Part shown: positions 32,079 to 40,171 of the stretch, piece by piece
Layout of the letters: every line of letters starts with the position of its first letter
Position numbering within the stretch: the stretch's first letter is position 1
NCBI RefSeq assembly: GCF_011751865.2
Contig: NZ_CP061770.1
Location: 1,488,001-1,552,000, forward strand
Direction of reading: 5' to 3'
Source: Salinibacterium sp. ZJ70
GTDB taxonomy: Bacteria > Actinomycetota > Actinomycetes > Actinomycetales > Microbacteriaceae
DNA: 64,000 nucleotides
The notes under the pieces: model-generated
Told to the model about the DNA's origin: nothing
The model's database searches: none
The model's input: the letters and a program-made list of their open reading frames with translations, nothing else
Position numbers and translations under genes: made by a program

Positions 32079-34732
32079 CAGACGAGAGCGTCGCGGATCG
32101 CCTGCAGCGCGGCGCCGATGGCCGCGATATCGCTGCCGCCACCCTGAGCCATGTCGTCCTTGCCGCCGCCGCCACCGCCGAGCACCGAGGCTGCCTGCTT
32201 CGCGAGCGGGCCCGCCTTCACACCCGCGTCGCGGGCGCCCTGCGTGGTCGCGACGATCACCGACGGCTTCTCGCCGATCTGCGCCGCGAGCACGACGACA
32301 GCCGCCTCCGCGCTCAGACGCTCGCGCACCGAGGTGACGAGGCTGCGCAGCTCGTCGGCAGACTGCAGCTCGCCGACGCTCTCGACGACCGCGAGCACCG
32401 AGCCGATGCGCGATGCCTGCGACGCGAGGGTCGGCACCCGCTCCGAGAGCCGGCTGGCTTCGAACGCCGCGATCTTCTTCTCGGCCGCCTTGAGCTGCGC
32501 GACGAGGTCGGAGATGCGCTCCGGCAGCTGCTCGCGCGGTGTCTTGAGGTTCGCGGTCAGCTGGCTGACGATCGCGCGCTCCACCGCGAGGTCGCGGAAG
32601 GCGTCGAAACCGACGAGAGCCTCGACGCGTCGGTTGGTGGAGCCGACACTCGACTCCGACACGAGGTTCACGAGCCCCACCTCAGCTGAGGTGCGCACAT
32701 GGATGCCGGCGCAGAGCTCGCGCGACCACGGACCGCCGATGTCGACCATGCGCACGGTGTCACCGTACTTCTCGCCGAAGAGAGCCATCGCGCCGGCCTT
32801 GCGGGCCTCGTCGATGGGAAGGATGCGCGTGACGACCTCGAGGTTGTCGCGCACGGCGTTGTTGGCGACCTCTTCGATCTCGCTGCGGGTCTCCGGGCTG
32901 AGCGCCTGGTTCCACGAGAAATCGAGGCGCATGTAGCCCGCCTTGTTGAAGGATCCGGACTGGTGTGCCTCCTGGCCGAGGGTCTGGCGCAGCGCGGCGT
33001 GCACGAGGTGCGTCGCCGAGTGCGCCTGGGTGGCGCCGCGGCGGTAGTCCGCGTCGACGACGCTCGTGGCGGGCTGATCCACGCCGACCTCACCCGAGCG
33101 CACCTTCACCGTGTGGCTGATGAGCCCCTTCACGGGGCGCTGCACGTCGAGCACCTCGAGGGAGAAGCCATCGCCCACGATCGAGCCCTTGTCGGCAGCC
33201 TGACCACCGGACTCCGCGTACAGCGACGACTCCGCGAGGATGACCTCGACGGTCTGGCCTGCGATGGCCTTCTGCACGGGCGCGCCGTCGGCGATGATGC
33301 CGAGAACCTTCGACTCCGTCTCGAGGAACTCGTAGCCGGTGAACACCGTCTCGCCGAGCTGGCGGAACTGCGAGTACACCGAGAGGTCGGCGAGCTTGCC
33401 CTTCTTCGCCTTCGCGTCGGCCTTGGCGCGTGTGCGCTGGTCGGTCATGAGGGTGTCGAACGCGGCACGGTCGACCGAGAGGCCCGCCTCCTCGGCGATC
33501 TCGAGGGTGAGATCGATCGGGAAGCCGAACGTGTCGTGGAGCAGGAACGCGGTGTCACCCGAGAGCGCCTCGCCGCCCACCTTCTTGGTGTCGGCGACAG
33601 CGACATCGAGGATCGTCGTGCCGCTCGCGAGCGTGCGCAGGAACGCCTCCTCCTCGCCGAGCGCGAGACGCGACGTGCGCTCGTACTCCGCCTCGACCTC
33701 CGGGTAGGCATCGCGCATCGCCACACGGGACGCCTCGAACAGCTCGGTGAAGCTCGGCGCGTCGACGCCCAGCAGACGCATCGAGCGCACAACGCGACGC
33801 AGCAGACGGCGCAGGATGTACCCGCGGCCTTCGTTGGACGGCGTGACGCCGTCGGTCATGAGCATGAGGCCCGAGCGCACGTGGTCGGCGATGACGCGCA
33901 TGCGCACGTCGTCGTCGTGATCGGCGCCGTAGCGGCGGCCCGAGAGCTCGGATGCCATGTCGAGAACCGGACGCACCTGGTCGATCTCGTACATGTTGTC
34001 GACGCCCTGCTTGAGGAACGCGACGCGCTCCATGCCCATGCCGGTGTCGATGTTCTTCTTCGGCAGCTCGCCCGCGATGTCGAAGTCGGTCTTCGAGCGC
34101 ACGTCCGTGAGGAGGTACTGCATGAAGACGAGGTTCCAGATCTCGAGGAAGCGCGAGTCGTCGACGGCGGGGCCGCCCTCGGCTCCGTACGCGGGACCGC
34201 GGTCAAAGTAGATCTCCGAGCAGGGGCCGCCAGGCCCGGGCTGACCGGTGTGCCAGTAGTTGTCGGCCTTGCCGAGACGCTGGATGCGGCTCTCGGGGAG
34301 CCCCGCGACGCGCTTCCAGAGGTCGATCGCCTCGTCGTCGTCCTCGTAGACCGTGACCCACAGGTCGCGCTCCTCGAACCCGAGACCGCCGTCGGTCTCA
34401 GATGACGTGAGCAGCTCCCACGCGTAGGAGATGGCGCCTTCCTTGAAGTAGTCGCCGAAGCTGAAGTTGCCGTTCATCTGGAAGAACGTGCCGTGGCGCG
34501 TGGTCTTGCCGACCTCTTCGATGTCGAGGGTGCGGATGCACTTCTGCACACTCGTGGCGCGCGGATACGGCGCCGGCACGACACCGGTGAAGTACGGGAT
34601 GAACGGAACCATGCCGGCCACCGTGAACATCAGCGTGGGGTCGTCGGTCACGAGCGACGCGGAGGGCACCACGGTGTGGCCGCGGTCTCCGAAGTAGTTC
34701 AGCCAGCGGCGTTGGATCTCAGCGGTCTGCAC
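32078..34732 (-). CDS. alaS: Alanyl-tRNA synthetase
   Basis: An 884-residue class II synthetase, full length. The catalytic domain begins with RRWLNYFGDRGHTVVPSAS and NFSFGDYFKEGAI. The editing domain has zinc-site motifs HSATH and CAGIH. The C-terminal C-Ala DHHA1 part ends in LGGGGGGKDDMAQGGGSD. GTG start at 34732 with AAGGAACACCT ahead. No T-box or other leader is visible in the 67 bp upstream. Confidence 0.98.
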   Translation of the reverse strand: MQTAEIQRRWLNYFGDRGHTVVPSASLVTDDPTLMFTVAGMVPFIPYFTGVVPAPYPRATSVQKCIRTLDIEEVGKTTRHGTFFQMNGNFSFGDYFKEGAISYAWELLTSSETDGGLGFEERDLWVTVYEDDDEAIDLWKRVAGLPESRIQRLGKADNYWHTGQPGPGGPCSEIYFDRGPAYGAEGGPAVDDSRFLEIWNLVFMQYLLTDVRSKTDFDIAGELPKKNIDTGMGMERVAFLKQGVDNMYEIDQVRPVLDMASELSGRRYGADHDDDVRMRVIADHVRSGLMLMTDGVTPSNEGRGYILRRLLRRVVRSMRLLGVDAPSFTELFEASRVAMRDAYPEVEAEYERTSRLALGEEEAFLRTLASGTTILDVAVADTKKVGGEALSGDTAFLLHDTFGFPIDLTLEIAEEAGLSVDRAAFDTLMTDQRTRAKADAKAKKGKLADLSVYSQFRQLGETVFTGYEFLETESKVLGIIADGAPVQKAIAGQTVEVILAESSLYAESGGQAADKGSIVGDGFSLEVLDVQRPVKGLISHTVKVRSGEVGVDQPATSVVDADYRRGATQAHSATHLVHAALRQTLGQEAHQSGSFNKAGYMRLDFSWNQALSPETRSEIEEVANNAVRDNLEVVTRILPIDEARKAGAMALFGEKYGDTVRMVDIGGPWSRELCAGIHVRTSAEVGLVNLVSESSVGSTNRRVEALVGFDAFRDLAVERAIVSQLTANLKTPREQLPERISDLVAQLKAAEKKIAAFEASRLSERVPTLASQASRIGSVLAVVESVGELQSADELRSLVTSVRERLSAEAAVVVLAAQIGEKPSVIVATTQGARDAGVKAGPLAKQAASVLGGGGGGKDDMAQGGGSDIAAIGAALQAIRDALV

Positions 34733-34799
34733 AGGTGTTCCTTGGGTGTGTCCCCCGAGGGGACGTTCGGGCTAGCCGCCGGGCAGACGGCGTGGGAGG

Positions 34800-35030
34800 T
34801 CAGGAGGTCGCGCGCTTGGCGAGGTCGTCGATCGCGTCCTGCGCCTCGGCGACGGCACGACGCAGCTCCGACTCGCGGGCCTTGTAGCCCTGCACGACGG
34901 CGTCGCCGAACTGCTTCGCCTTTCCGTCGACCTCGTCGAAGAACTGCTTGCCCTTCTCGGTCTTCGAGACTTCGTGCGCGATGGCGAATCCGATGATGAC
35001 GCCGGTGACGAGAAGCAGTGCACCCCGCAT
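34800..35030 (-). CDS. Small single-pass membrane protein (YtxH-like)
   Basis: A 76-residue protein with one N-terminal helix (about residues 3-19, GALLLVTGVIIGFAIAH) and a charged helical tail rich in Lys, Asp and Ala that could form a coiled coil. The ATG at 35030 has GAGG eight bases upstream. A GTG four codons earlier would place that ribosome binding site inside the gene. The pattern resembles YtxH/apolipoprotein-like stress proteins. No function is assigned. It lies between rpsD and alaS in many actinobacteria. Confidence 0.7.
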   Translation of the reverse strand: MRGALLLVTGVIIGFAIAHEVSKTEKGKQFFDEVDGKAKQFGDAVVQGYKARESELRRAVAEAQDAIDDLAKRATS

Positions 35031-35106
35031 GATGTTCCTCACTTCGTTCGGAAAGCCGACGGCGTTCGCCGCGACCCGATCCAGCCTACTTGCTTCGACC
35101 GGACGA

Positions 35107-35138
35107 CGAAGGCCCCCGGATGACTCCGAGGGCCTTCG
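35107..35138 (-). terminator. Intrinsic terminator-like hairpin downstream of rpsD
   Basis: CGAAGGCCC at 35107-35115 pairs perfectly with GGGCCTTCG at 35130-35138 (9 bp, 14-base loop), starting 12 bp past the rpsD stop. There is only a weak T-rich tail, as is usual in high-GC actinobacteria. Confidence 0.7.
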
Positions 35139-35150
35139 CAGAGCTGAGAA

Positions 35151-35780
35151 TCAGCGCGCGGCGTAGTACTCGACGACGAGCTGGACTTCGCAGGTCACGG
35201 GGACCTCGGCGCGCTTGGGGCGACGCTCGAGACGGGCCTGGAGCTTGTCGAGCTCGACCGAGAGGTACGCGGGGACCTTCGGCAGGACCTCGGCGTGACC
35301 ACCGGCAGCGGCGACCTGGAACGGCTCGAGGCTCTCCGAGGACTCCTTGACGTGGATGAGCTGACCCGGCTTCACGCGGAACGACGGGCGGTCGACGAGC
35401 TGGCCGTCGACCTTGATGTGACGGTGCACGACGAGCTGGCGAGCCTGCGCGGTGGTGCGGGCGAAGCCGGCACGCAGCACGAGGGCGTCGAGACGCATCT
35501 CGAGGAGCTCGACGAGGTTCTCACCCGTCAGGCCCTGGGTGCGGCGGGCCTCGTTGAAGACGATGCGGAGCTGCTTCTCGCGGATGCCGTACTGCTCGCG
35601 GAGACGCTGCTTCTCGCGCAGACGGACGGCGTAGTCGCTGTCGGCCTTGCGCTTGGTGCGGCCGTGCTCACCCGGAGCGTAGGGACGCTTCTCGAGGTAC
35701 TTGGCAGCCTTCGGGGTGAGCGGGATGCCGAGCGCACGGGACAGACGGACCTTGCGGCGGTCCTGGGACTTGGTGACCAA
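35151..35780 (-). CDS. rpsD: 30S ribosomal protein S4
   Basis: A 209-residue S4, a primary 16S rRNA-binding protein. VTKSQDRRKVRLSRALGIPL and RPYAPGEHGRTKRKADSDYA open the protein, and the S4 RNA-binding domain is in LEMRLDALVLRAGFARTTAQ and RQLVVHRHIKVDGQ. The start is TTG at 35780, set by AAGGAAACC six bases upstream and by family length. A 19-residue extension to an in-frame ATG-like start is not S4 sequence. It is a stand-alone gene with its own leader and terminator. Confidence 0.96.
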   Translation of the reverse strand: MVTKSQDRRKVRLSRALGIPLTPKAAKYLEKRPYAPGEHGRTKRKADSDYAVRLREKQRLREQYGIREKQLRIVFNEARRTQGLTGENLVELLEMRLDALVLRAGFARTTAQARQLVVHRHIKVDGQLVDRPSFRVKPGQLIHVKESSESLEPFQVAAAGGHAEVLPKVPAYLSVELDKLQARLERRPKRAEVPVTCEVQLVVEYYAAR

Positions 35781-35923
35781 GTTGGTTTCCTTCCAGACGT
35801 GGCCGCGGACTTCACGGCTCACAGACGTGCATTCCACCGTCCGGGGCCCGGGCGCACGTCGACGCGACCGGCGGAGCTGTGTGTGGGATGTGTTCGGAAG
35901 TCGAACCTGGAAAGCTTACCAGA
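35781..35923 (-). promoter_or_regulatory. Long rpsD leader with an inverted repeat
   Basis: The 143 bases between rarA and rpsD contain no ORF. TAAGCT at 35918-35913 is a possible -10. GACGTGC at 35854-35860 and GCACGTC at 35824-35830 on the transcript strand form a 7-bp stem enclosing a GC-rich 23-base segment, 44 bp before the TTG start. It could be an S4 autoregulatory leader, but I cannot match it to a known class. Confidence 0.4.
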
Positions 35924-37321
35924 TCAGCTGTCGGAGGCGGGCGCGGCGTCCGTCGGCGCGGCGGGCTCCTCGCGCTTCGGCATCGGCTTGCCCTGCAGCA
36001 GCGCGCGCAGACGCTCGAGGCGCGCCGTGAGCTCGCGCTCGTAGCCGTTGCCGGTGGGCGCGTAGTAGCGGGTGCCCTTCAGCTCCTTCGGCAGGTGCTC
36101 CTGGGCGGCGACGCTGTACGGCGCATCGTGCGCGTACAGGTAGCCCTTGCCGTGACCGAGCCGCTTCGCGCCCGGGTAGTGCGCGTCGCGCAGATGCTTC
36201 GGCACTCGGCCGATCCGCCCCGCGCGCACATCCGCGATCGCCGCGTCGAGAGCCTTGTAGGAGGCGTTCGACTTCGGCGCGGTCGCCAGATACACGACAG
36301 CCTCCGCGAGCAGGATGCGCCCCTCGGGCATGCCGATCAGCTGCACGCCCTGTGCCGCCGCGACCGCGACCTGCAGGGCGTTCGGGTCGGCCATGCCGAT
36401 GTCCTCCGCGGCGGAGATCATGATGCGGCGGGCGATGAAGCGAGGGTCCTCCCCCGCCTCGATCATGCGCGCGAGGTAGTGCAGCGCGGCGTCCACATCG
36501 GATCCGCGCACCGACTTGATGAACGCGCTGATGACGTCGTAGTGCTCGTCGCCCTGGCGGTCGTACCGCAGAAGCGCGCGATCGACCGTCGAGGCGACGA
36601 TCTCCGCCGTGATCTCGGGCGTCCCGCCCTCCTCCACGGCGCCGGGCGCCGCAGCGACCATCGCCGCGGCCTCCAACGCGGTGAGCGCGCGGCGCGCATC
36701 TCCCGATGCGAGGCGGATGATCGCGGCGCGGGCGTCATCGGTGAGCGTCACCGCACCCTGAAGACCACGCGGGTCGGAGACGGCACGATCGATGAGGATC
36801 GCGAGGTCCTCCTCGGAGAGCTGCTCGAGCGTCAGCAGGAGCGAGCGGGACAAGAGCGGGGAGATGACCGAGAACGAGGGGTTCTCGGTCGTCGCGGCGA
36901 CGAGGATGACCCACCCGTTCTCGACTCCGGGGAGCAGAGCGTCCTGCTGCGCCTTGGTGAAGCGGTGGATCTCATCGAGGAAGAGCACCGTCGAGGTGCC
37001 GTAGAGGTCACGAGCGGCACGCGCCTCATCCATGACCTGTCGCACATCCTTGACGCCCGCCGTCACGGCCGAGAGCTCGACGAAGCGTCGACCCGATCCG
37101 CGCGCGATCGCCTGCGCGAGCGTCGTCTTGCCGGTGCCGGGAGGGCCCCAGAGGATCACGGAGACCGAACCCGACTCCCCTGTCGCGTCCGCGGCGAGGT
37201 TGACGAGCGGCGACCCGGGGCCGAGCAGGTGCCGCTGACCGGCGACCTCATCGAGCGAACTCGGGCGCATCCGGACCGCCAGAGGGGTCGACCCCGTGCG
37301 GAGTCCCTGCTGGCTGGTCAT
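35924..37321 (-). CDS. rarA: Replication-associated recombination protein A (RarA/MgsA) ATPase
   Basis: A 465-residue AAA+ clamp-loader-like ATPase acting at stalled forks. Walker A is [20 protein letters not shown], Walker B is [20 protein letters not shown] and sensor 1 is [11 protein letters not shown]. The C-terminal tetramerisation domain has [20 protein letters not shown] and [16 protein letters not shown]. The ATG at 37321 lies six bases after TAGCAT. The window has both this and the RuvABC/PriA fork-repair set. Confidence 0.96.
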   Translation of the reverse strand: MTSQQGLRTGSTPLAVRMRPSSLDEVAGQRHLLGPGSPLVNLAADATGESGSVSVILWGPPGTGKTTLAQAIARGSGRRFVELSAVTAGVKDVRQVMDEARAARDLYGTSTVLFLDEIHRFTKAQQDALLPGVENGWVILVAATTENPSFSVISPLLSRSLLLTLEQLSEEDLAILIDRAVSDPRGLQGAVTLTDDARAAIIRLASGDARRALTALEAAAMVAAAPGAVEEGGTPEITAEIVASTVDRALLRYDRQGDEHYDVISAFIKSVRGSDVDAALHYLARMIEAGEDPRFIARRIMISAAEDIGMADPNALQVAVAAAQGVQLIGMPEGRILLAEAVVYLATAPKSNASYKALDAAIADVRAGRIGRVPKHLRDAHYPGAKRLGHGKGYLYAHDAPYSVAAQEHLPKELKGTRYYAPTGNGYERELTARLERLRALLQGKPMPKREEPAAPTDAAPASDS

Positions 37322-37327
37322 GCGCTC

Positions 37328-37333
37328 ATGCTA
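37328..37333 (-). promoter_or_regulatory. -10 element of rarA, leaderless type
   Basis: TAGCAT on the minus strand ends six bases before the rarA ATG. This spacing puts the transcript 5' end at the start codon. No recognisable -35 is seen. Confidence 0.4.
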
Positions 37334-37364
37334 ACCGCGCACACCGACCGTCCCCTGCGCCGGT

Positions 37365-37393
37365 TTGATGGGCCCTCGCGTGCTGACTAAAGT
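37365..37393 (+). promoter_or_regulatory. Promoter of the cyclophilin-DUF349 operon
   Basis: TTGATG at 37365-37370, a 17-bp spacer and TAAAGT at 37388-37393 precede the GTG start at 37443 by 49 bp. It is divergent from rarA. Confidence 0.65.
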
Positions 37394-37442
37394 CGACCTG
37401 GACTGCGCCACGTGAGCGCGCCCCGCATCGAGAGGATCCCGA

Positions 37443-38243
37443 GTGGCATCGAACCGACAGCAGCGCGAGCAGCGTGAGGCACGCGAGCGCCTGCGGATGT
37501 ACCAGGCGCGCCAGCAGGTGCACGAGGCGAAGGACCGCCGACGCCGCCGCGACAACGTGCTCGGCGTCCTCGGAGGCATCGCGGTCGTTGCGATCGCGAT
37601 CACCGCGCAGGTCGTCTACTTCACGCAGGGTCCTGGCGCATCTGAGCCCACGCCGAGCGCATCCGCGGATCCGACTCCCGAGCCCGCGGCCGAGGAGAAC
37701 GTCAACGCCCCTGACGCGTCGCTCGCGGAGGGGCGCACCTGGACGGGTGAGCTCGTGTTCAACGACGCTGTCCGACTGGGCATCGAGCTCGACGGCGCCG
37801 CTGCGCCGCAGGCCGTGGCCGGCTGGGTCATGGACGTCCAGGAGGACTACTACCCCGGAACGACGTGCCACCGGCTCTCGGATCAGATGGACTTCTCGTT
37901 CATCCAGTGCGGATCGATCGACGGCGCAGGCGGGCCCGACCCCGACTACTCGTACGGCCCCGTCGAGAACGTCCCCGCGGACGGCGTCTACCCGGCAGGC
38001 ACCATCGCGATGGCGCGCTCGTCGAGCCTCTACAGCAACGGCCACCAGTTCTTCATCGTGACCGCTGACACCCCGTTCCCGACGGACGCCGGGGGCTACA
38101 CGGTGGTCGGTCGCGTGACGAGCGGACTCGACGATCTCATCGGCCAGATCACGTCGGCAGGCGTCGACCCCGCGACCGTCGGGGCGGATGGAACCGGAGC
38201 TCCGAGCGTTCCGACCACCATCACGAGCGTCACCCTGCAATAG
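37443..38243 (+). CDS. Membrane-anchored cyclophilin-type peptidyl-prolyl isomerase
   Basis: A 266-residue protein. A basic helical cytoplasmic N-terminus (1-37) and a membrane helix (about 39-60) are followed by an Ala/Pro/Ser-rich linker and a cyclophilin domain outside the membrane. The core is recognisable as FSFIQCGSIDGAGG, GTIAMARSSSLYSNGHQFFI and GGYTVVGRVTSGLDDL. The usual FHRV reads CHRL, so activity may be modest. The start is GTG at 37443 with AGAGGA upstream. It is likely an extracytoplasmic folding factor. A DUF349 gene follows after 53 bp. Confidence 0.88.
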   Translation: MASNRQQREQREARERLRMYQARQQVHEAKDRRRRRDNVLGVLGGIAVVAIAITAQVVYFTQGPGASEPTPSASADPTPEPAAEENVNAPDASLAEGRTWTGELVFNDAVRLGIELDGAAAPQAVAGWVMDVQEDYYPGTTCHRLSDQMDFSFIQCGSIDGAGGPDPDYSYGPVENVPADGVYPAGTIAMARSSSLYSNGHQFFIVTADTPFPTDAGGYTVVGRVTSGLDDLIGQITSAGVDPATVGADGTGAPSVPTTITSVTLQ

Positions 38244-38296
38244 GCTGAACCGGATCGGCGAAATACCGCCGACCACAGGACAGAGGTGGAACAGCA

Positions 38297-39526
38297 GTGA
38301 GCGACGAGCAGTCGACCCCCTGGGGCCGCGTCGATGACGACGGCACGGTGTACGTCCGCGAGGCGGACGGAGAGCGCGCGGTCGGGCAGTATCCCGACGC
38401 GACTCCCGCAGAGGCTTTGGCCTACTACGAGCGCAAGTTCGTCGAGCTCGACGGGCAGGTGACGCTCCTCGAGCAGCGCCTGCGTGCAGGGGCACCTGCT
38501 CAGGATGTCGCCAAGGCCATCGCGGCTCTCGCGCCGGCGATTCCGACGGCGAACGCCGTCGGCGACCTCGCGAGCCTCACGGCCCGCCTCGACAAGCTCA
38601 CCGAGACCGTCGGCGAAGCCACCGAGAAGCAGTCCGCCGAGGCGCAGCAGGCTGTGGCGGACGCCATCGCCCAGCGTGAGGCGCTCGTCGCGGAGGCCGA
38701 GGCGCTCGCCGCACAGGACCTCTCGAAGGCGCAGTGGAAGCAGGTCACGGCGCAGCTCGACGAGCTCTTCAGCCGCTGGCAGGCCGCACAGCACAGCGGA
38801 CCGCGCATCCCCAAGAAGGACGGCGACGACCTCTGGAAGCGATTCCGCGCGGCACGCACGACCGTCGAGACCGCTCGCAAGGGCTTCTTCGCGGAGCTCG
38901 ACTCGGTGCACCGCGCCGCCCGCGACCGCAAGCAGGCGCTCGTGGAGCGTGCGGAGAGCCTTGCCCCCCAGGGAGTCGAGGGCATCCCCGCCTACCGCCG
39001 TCTGCTCGACGAGTGGAAGGCTGCGGGCCGCGCCGGCAAGAAGGTCGATGACGCCCTGTGGGCGAAGTTCAAGGCCGCTGGCGACATGCTCTACGGCGCC
39101 AAGGCCGAGGCGGATGCTCGCGACAACGTCGAGTACGGTGCGAACCTCGAGCAGAAGCTCGCGCTCCTCGACGAGGCCGAGCCGCTGCTGAAGGCGACCG
39201 ACCGCGCCGCCGCGCGTACGAAGCTCACCGACATCCAGCGTCGCTGGGACGAGATCGGCAAGGTTCCGCGCGACCAGGTGCGCGTCGTCGAGGACCGCCT
39301 CCGCAAGATCGAGGCCGCTGTCCGCAAGCTCGAAGACGACCACTGGAACCGCACCGACCCCGAGAAGCAGGCGCGCTCGCAGGGCTTCGCCGCGCAGCTC
39401 GAGGCCGCGATCGCGAAGGCCGAGGCCGAGCTCGCCACGGCGACCGCGAGCGGAGACAAGAAGCGCATCGCCGAGGCTCAGGAGGCGCTCGACAAGCAGC
39501 GCGCCTGGCTCGCGGCACTCGGCTGA
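38297..39526 (+). CDS. DUF349 domain-containing coiled-coil protein
   Basis: A 409-residue, almost entirely helical cytoplasmic protein. Three repeats of about 70-75 residues share the DUF349 pattern: W-(K/A) near the middle and DxLWxxF, as in DDLWKRFRAARTTVE, DALWAKFKAAGD and RWDEIGKVPRDQVRVVEDRL. The start is GTG at 38297. It precedes relA convergently and follows the membrane cyclophilin. The biochemical role of DUF349 is unknown. Confidence 0.9.
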   Translation: MSDEQSTPWGRVDDDGTVYVREADGERAVGQYPDATPAEALAYYERKFVELDGQVTLLEQRLRAGAPAQDVAKAIAALAPAIPTANAVGDLASLTARLDKLTETVGEATEKQSAEAQQAVADAIAQREALVAEAEALAAQDLSKAQWKQVTAQLDELFSRWQAAQHSGPRIPKKDGDDLWKRFRAARTTVETARKGFFAELDSVHRAARDRKQALVERAESLAPQGVEGIPAYRRLLDEWKAAGRAGKKVDDALWAKFKAAGDMLYGAKAEADARDNVEYGANLEQKLALLDEAEPLLKATDRAAARTKLTDIQRRWDEIGKVPRDQVRVVEDRLRKIEAAVRKLEDDHWNRTDPEKQARSQGFAAQLEAAIAKAEAELATATASGDKKRIAEAQEALDKQRAWLAALG

Positions 39527-39548
39527 GCCGGGCTGCGCACCAGCTCTC

Positions 39549-39586
39549 CACAGGGGGCGTTCTTCACAGGAAGGGCGCCCCCTGTG
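39549..39586 (+). terminator. Terminator-like hairpin after the DUF349 gene
   Basis: CACAGGGGGCG at 39549-39559 pairs perfectly with CGCCCCCTGTG at 39576-39586 (11 bp) around a 16-base loop, 23 bp after the stop. No U-tract follows, but stability is high. Confidence 0.7.
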
Positions 39587-39619
39587 CCGTGTGCGCTCCG
39601 CCTCCCGCATCCTGGGGCG

Positions 39620-40171
39620 ATGAGCCTCTACGTCATCGACTCCCTCCCCTTCGTCGAGCAGCAGGCGATGCGGCTCGACGGCCACGCATACCGCCTGGCT
39701 GACAGCTACGTCTCGATCAGCATTCCGGAGGTGTCCGCAGTGCGGGCGGCAGCGGTGCACGCCGGGCGCACGGCGCGACTCGTCGCCGCTCGACGCACCG
39801 CGGCATGGATCTGGGAGGCCACTCCCCTGCGGCCCGCGGTCGACGAGTACGCGGTGAGCTCCGAGGCGCGCTGGCGGCCCCGCGCCGGCGATCCCATGGA
39901 GCTCATCGAAGCCGTTCTCACGACGGAGGATGTGGTCACGGCGGGCGGCGTGCTCGTCACCTCCCCCCTTCGCACCGCGATCGACATCTGCCGCTTCTCG
40001 GCCCGGCTGTCTCCCGCCGACGCCCTGACCGTGCGGTCACTCGGTGACCGTGGCGCATTCGGGCTCGCGGAATGCCTGTCATCGCTCGATGCGCGGCCTC
40101 GCCTCGCTGGCAAGCGGCGCACCCGGGAGCGGCTGATCTCCTGCTGGGACGGGGAACTCAGCCCGAGTTGA
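39620..40171 (+). CDS. AbiEi-antitoxin-like protein without the DUF559 domain
   Basis: A 183-residue protein starting at ATG 39620 (MSLYVIDSLPFVEQQ). The pattern of an N-terminal wHTH-like region, then RRTAAWIWEATPLRP, then GGVLVTSPLRTAIDICRF is that of the AbiEi/DUF559 family. In this family a conserved TSxxRTxxDxxR segment often precedes a C-terminal nuclease. Here the nuclease part is missing and no AbiEii-like toxin is adjacent. An upstream terminator separates it from the DUF349 gene. Its last 14 bp overlap the end of relA convergently. The assignment is by pattern only. Confidence 0.55.
   Translation: MSLYVIDSLPFVEQQAMRLDGHAYRLADSYVSISIPEVSAVRAAAVHAGRTARLVAARRTAAWIWEATPLRPAVDEYAVSSEARWRPRAGDPMELIEAVLTTEDVVTAGGVLVTSPLRTAIDICRFSARLSPADALTVRSLGDRGAFGLAECLSSLDARPRLAGKRRTRERLISCWDGELSPS

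Noticed and set aside
34750..34764. Six-bp GTCCCC/GGGGAC hairpin between the small membrane protein gene and alaS
   Set aside because: Short, no U-tract, and frequent by chance at this GC; not counted as a terminator.
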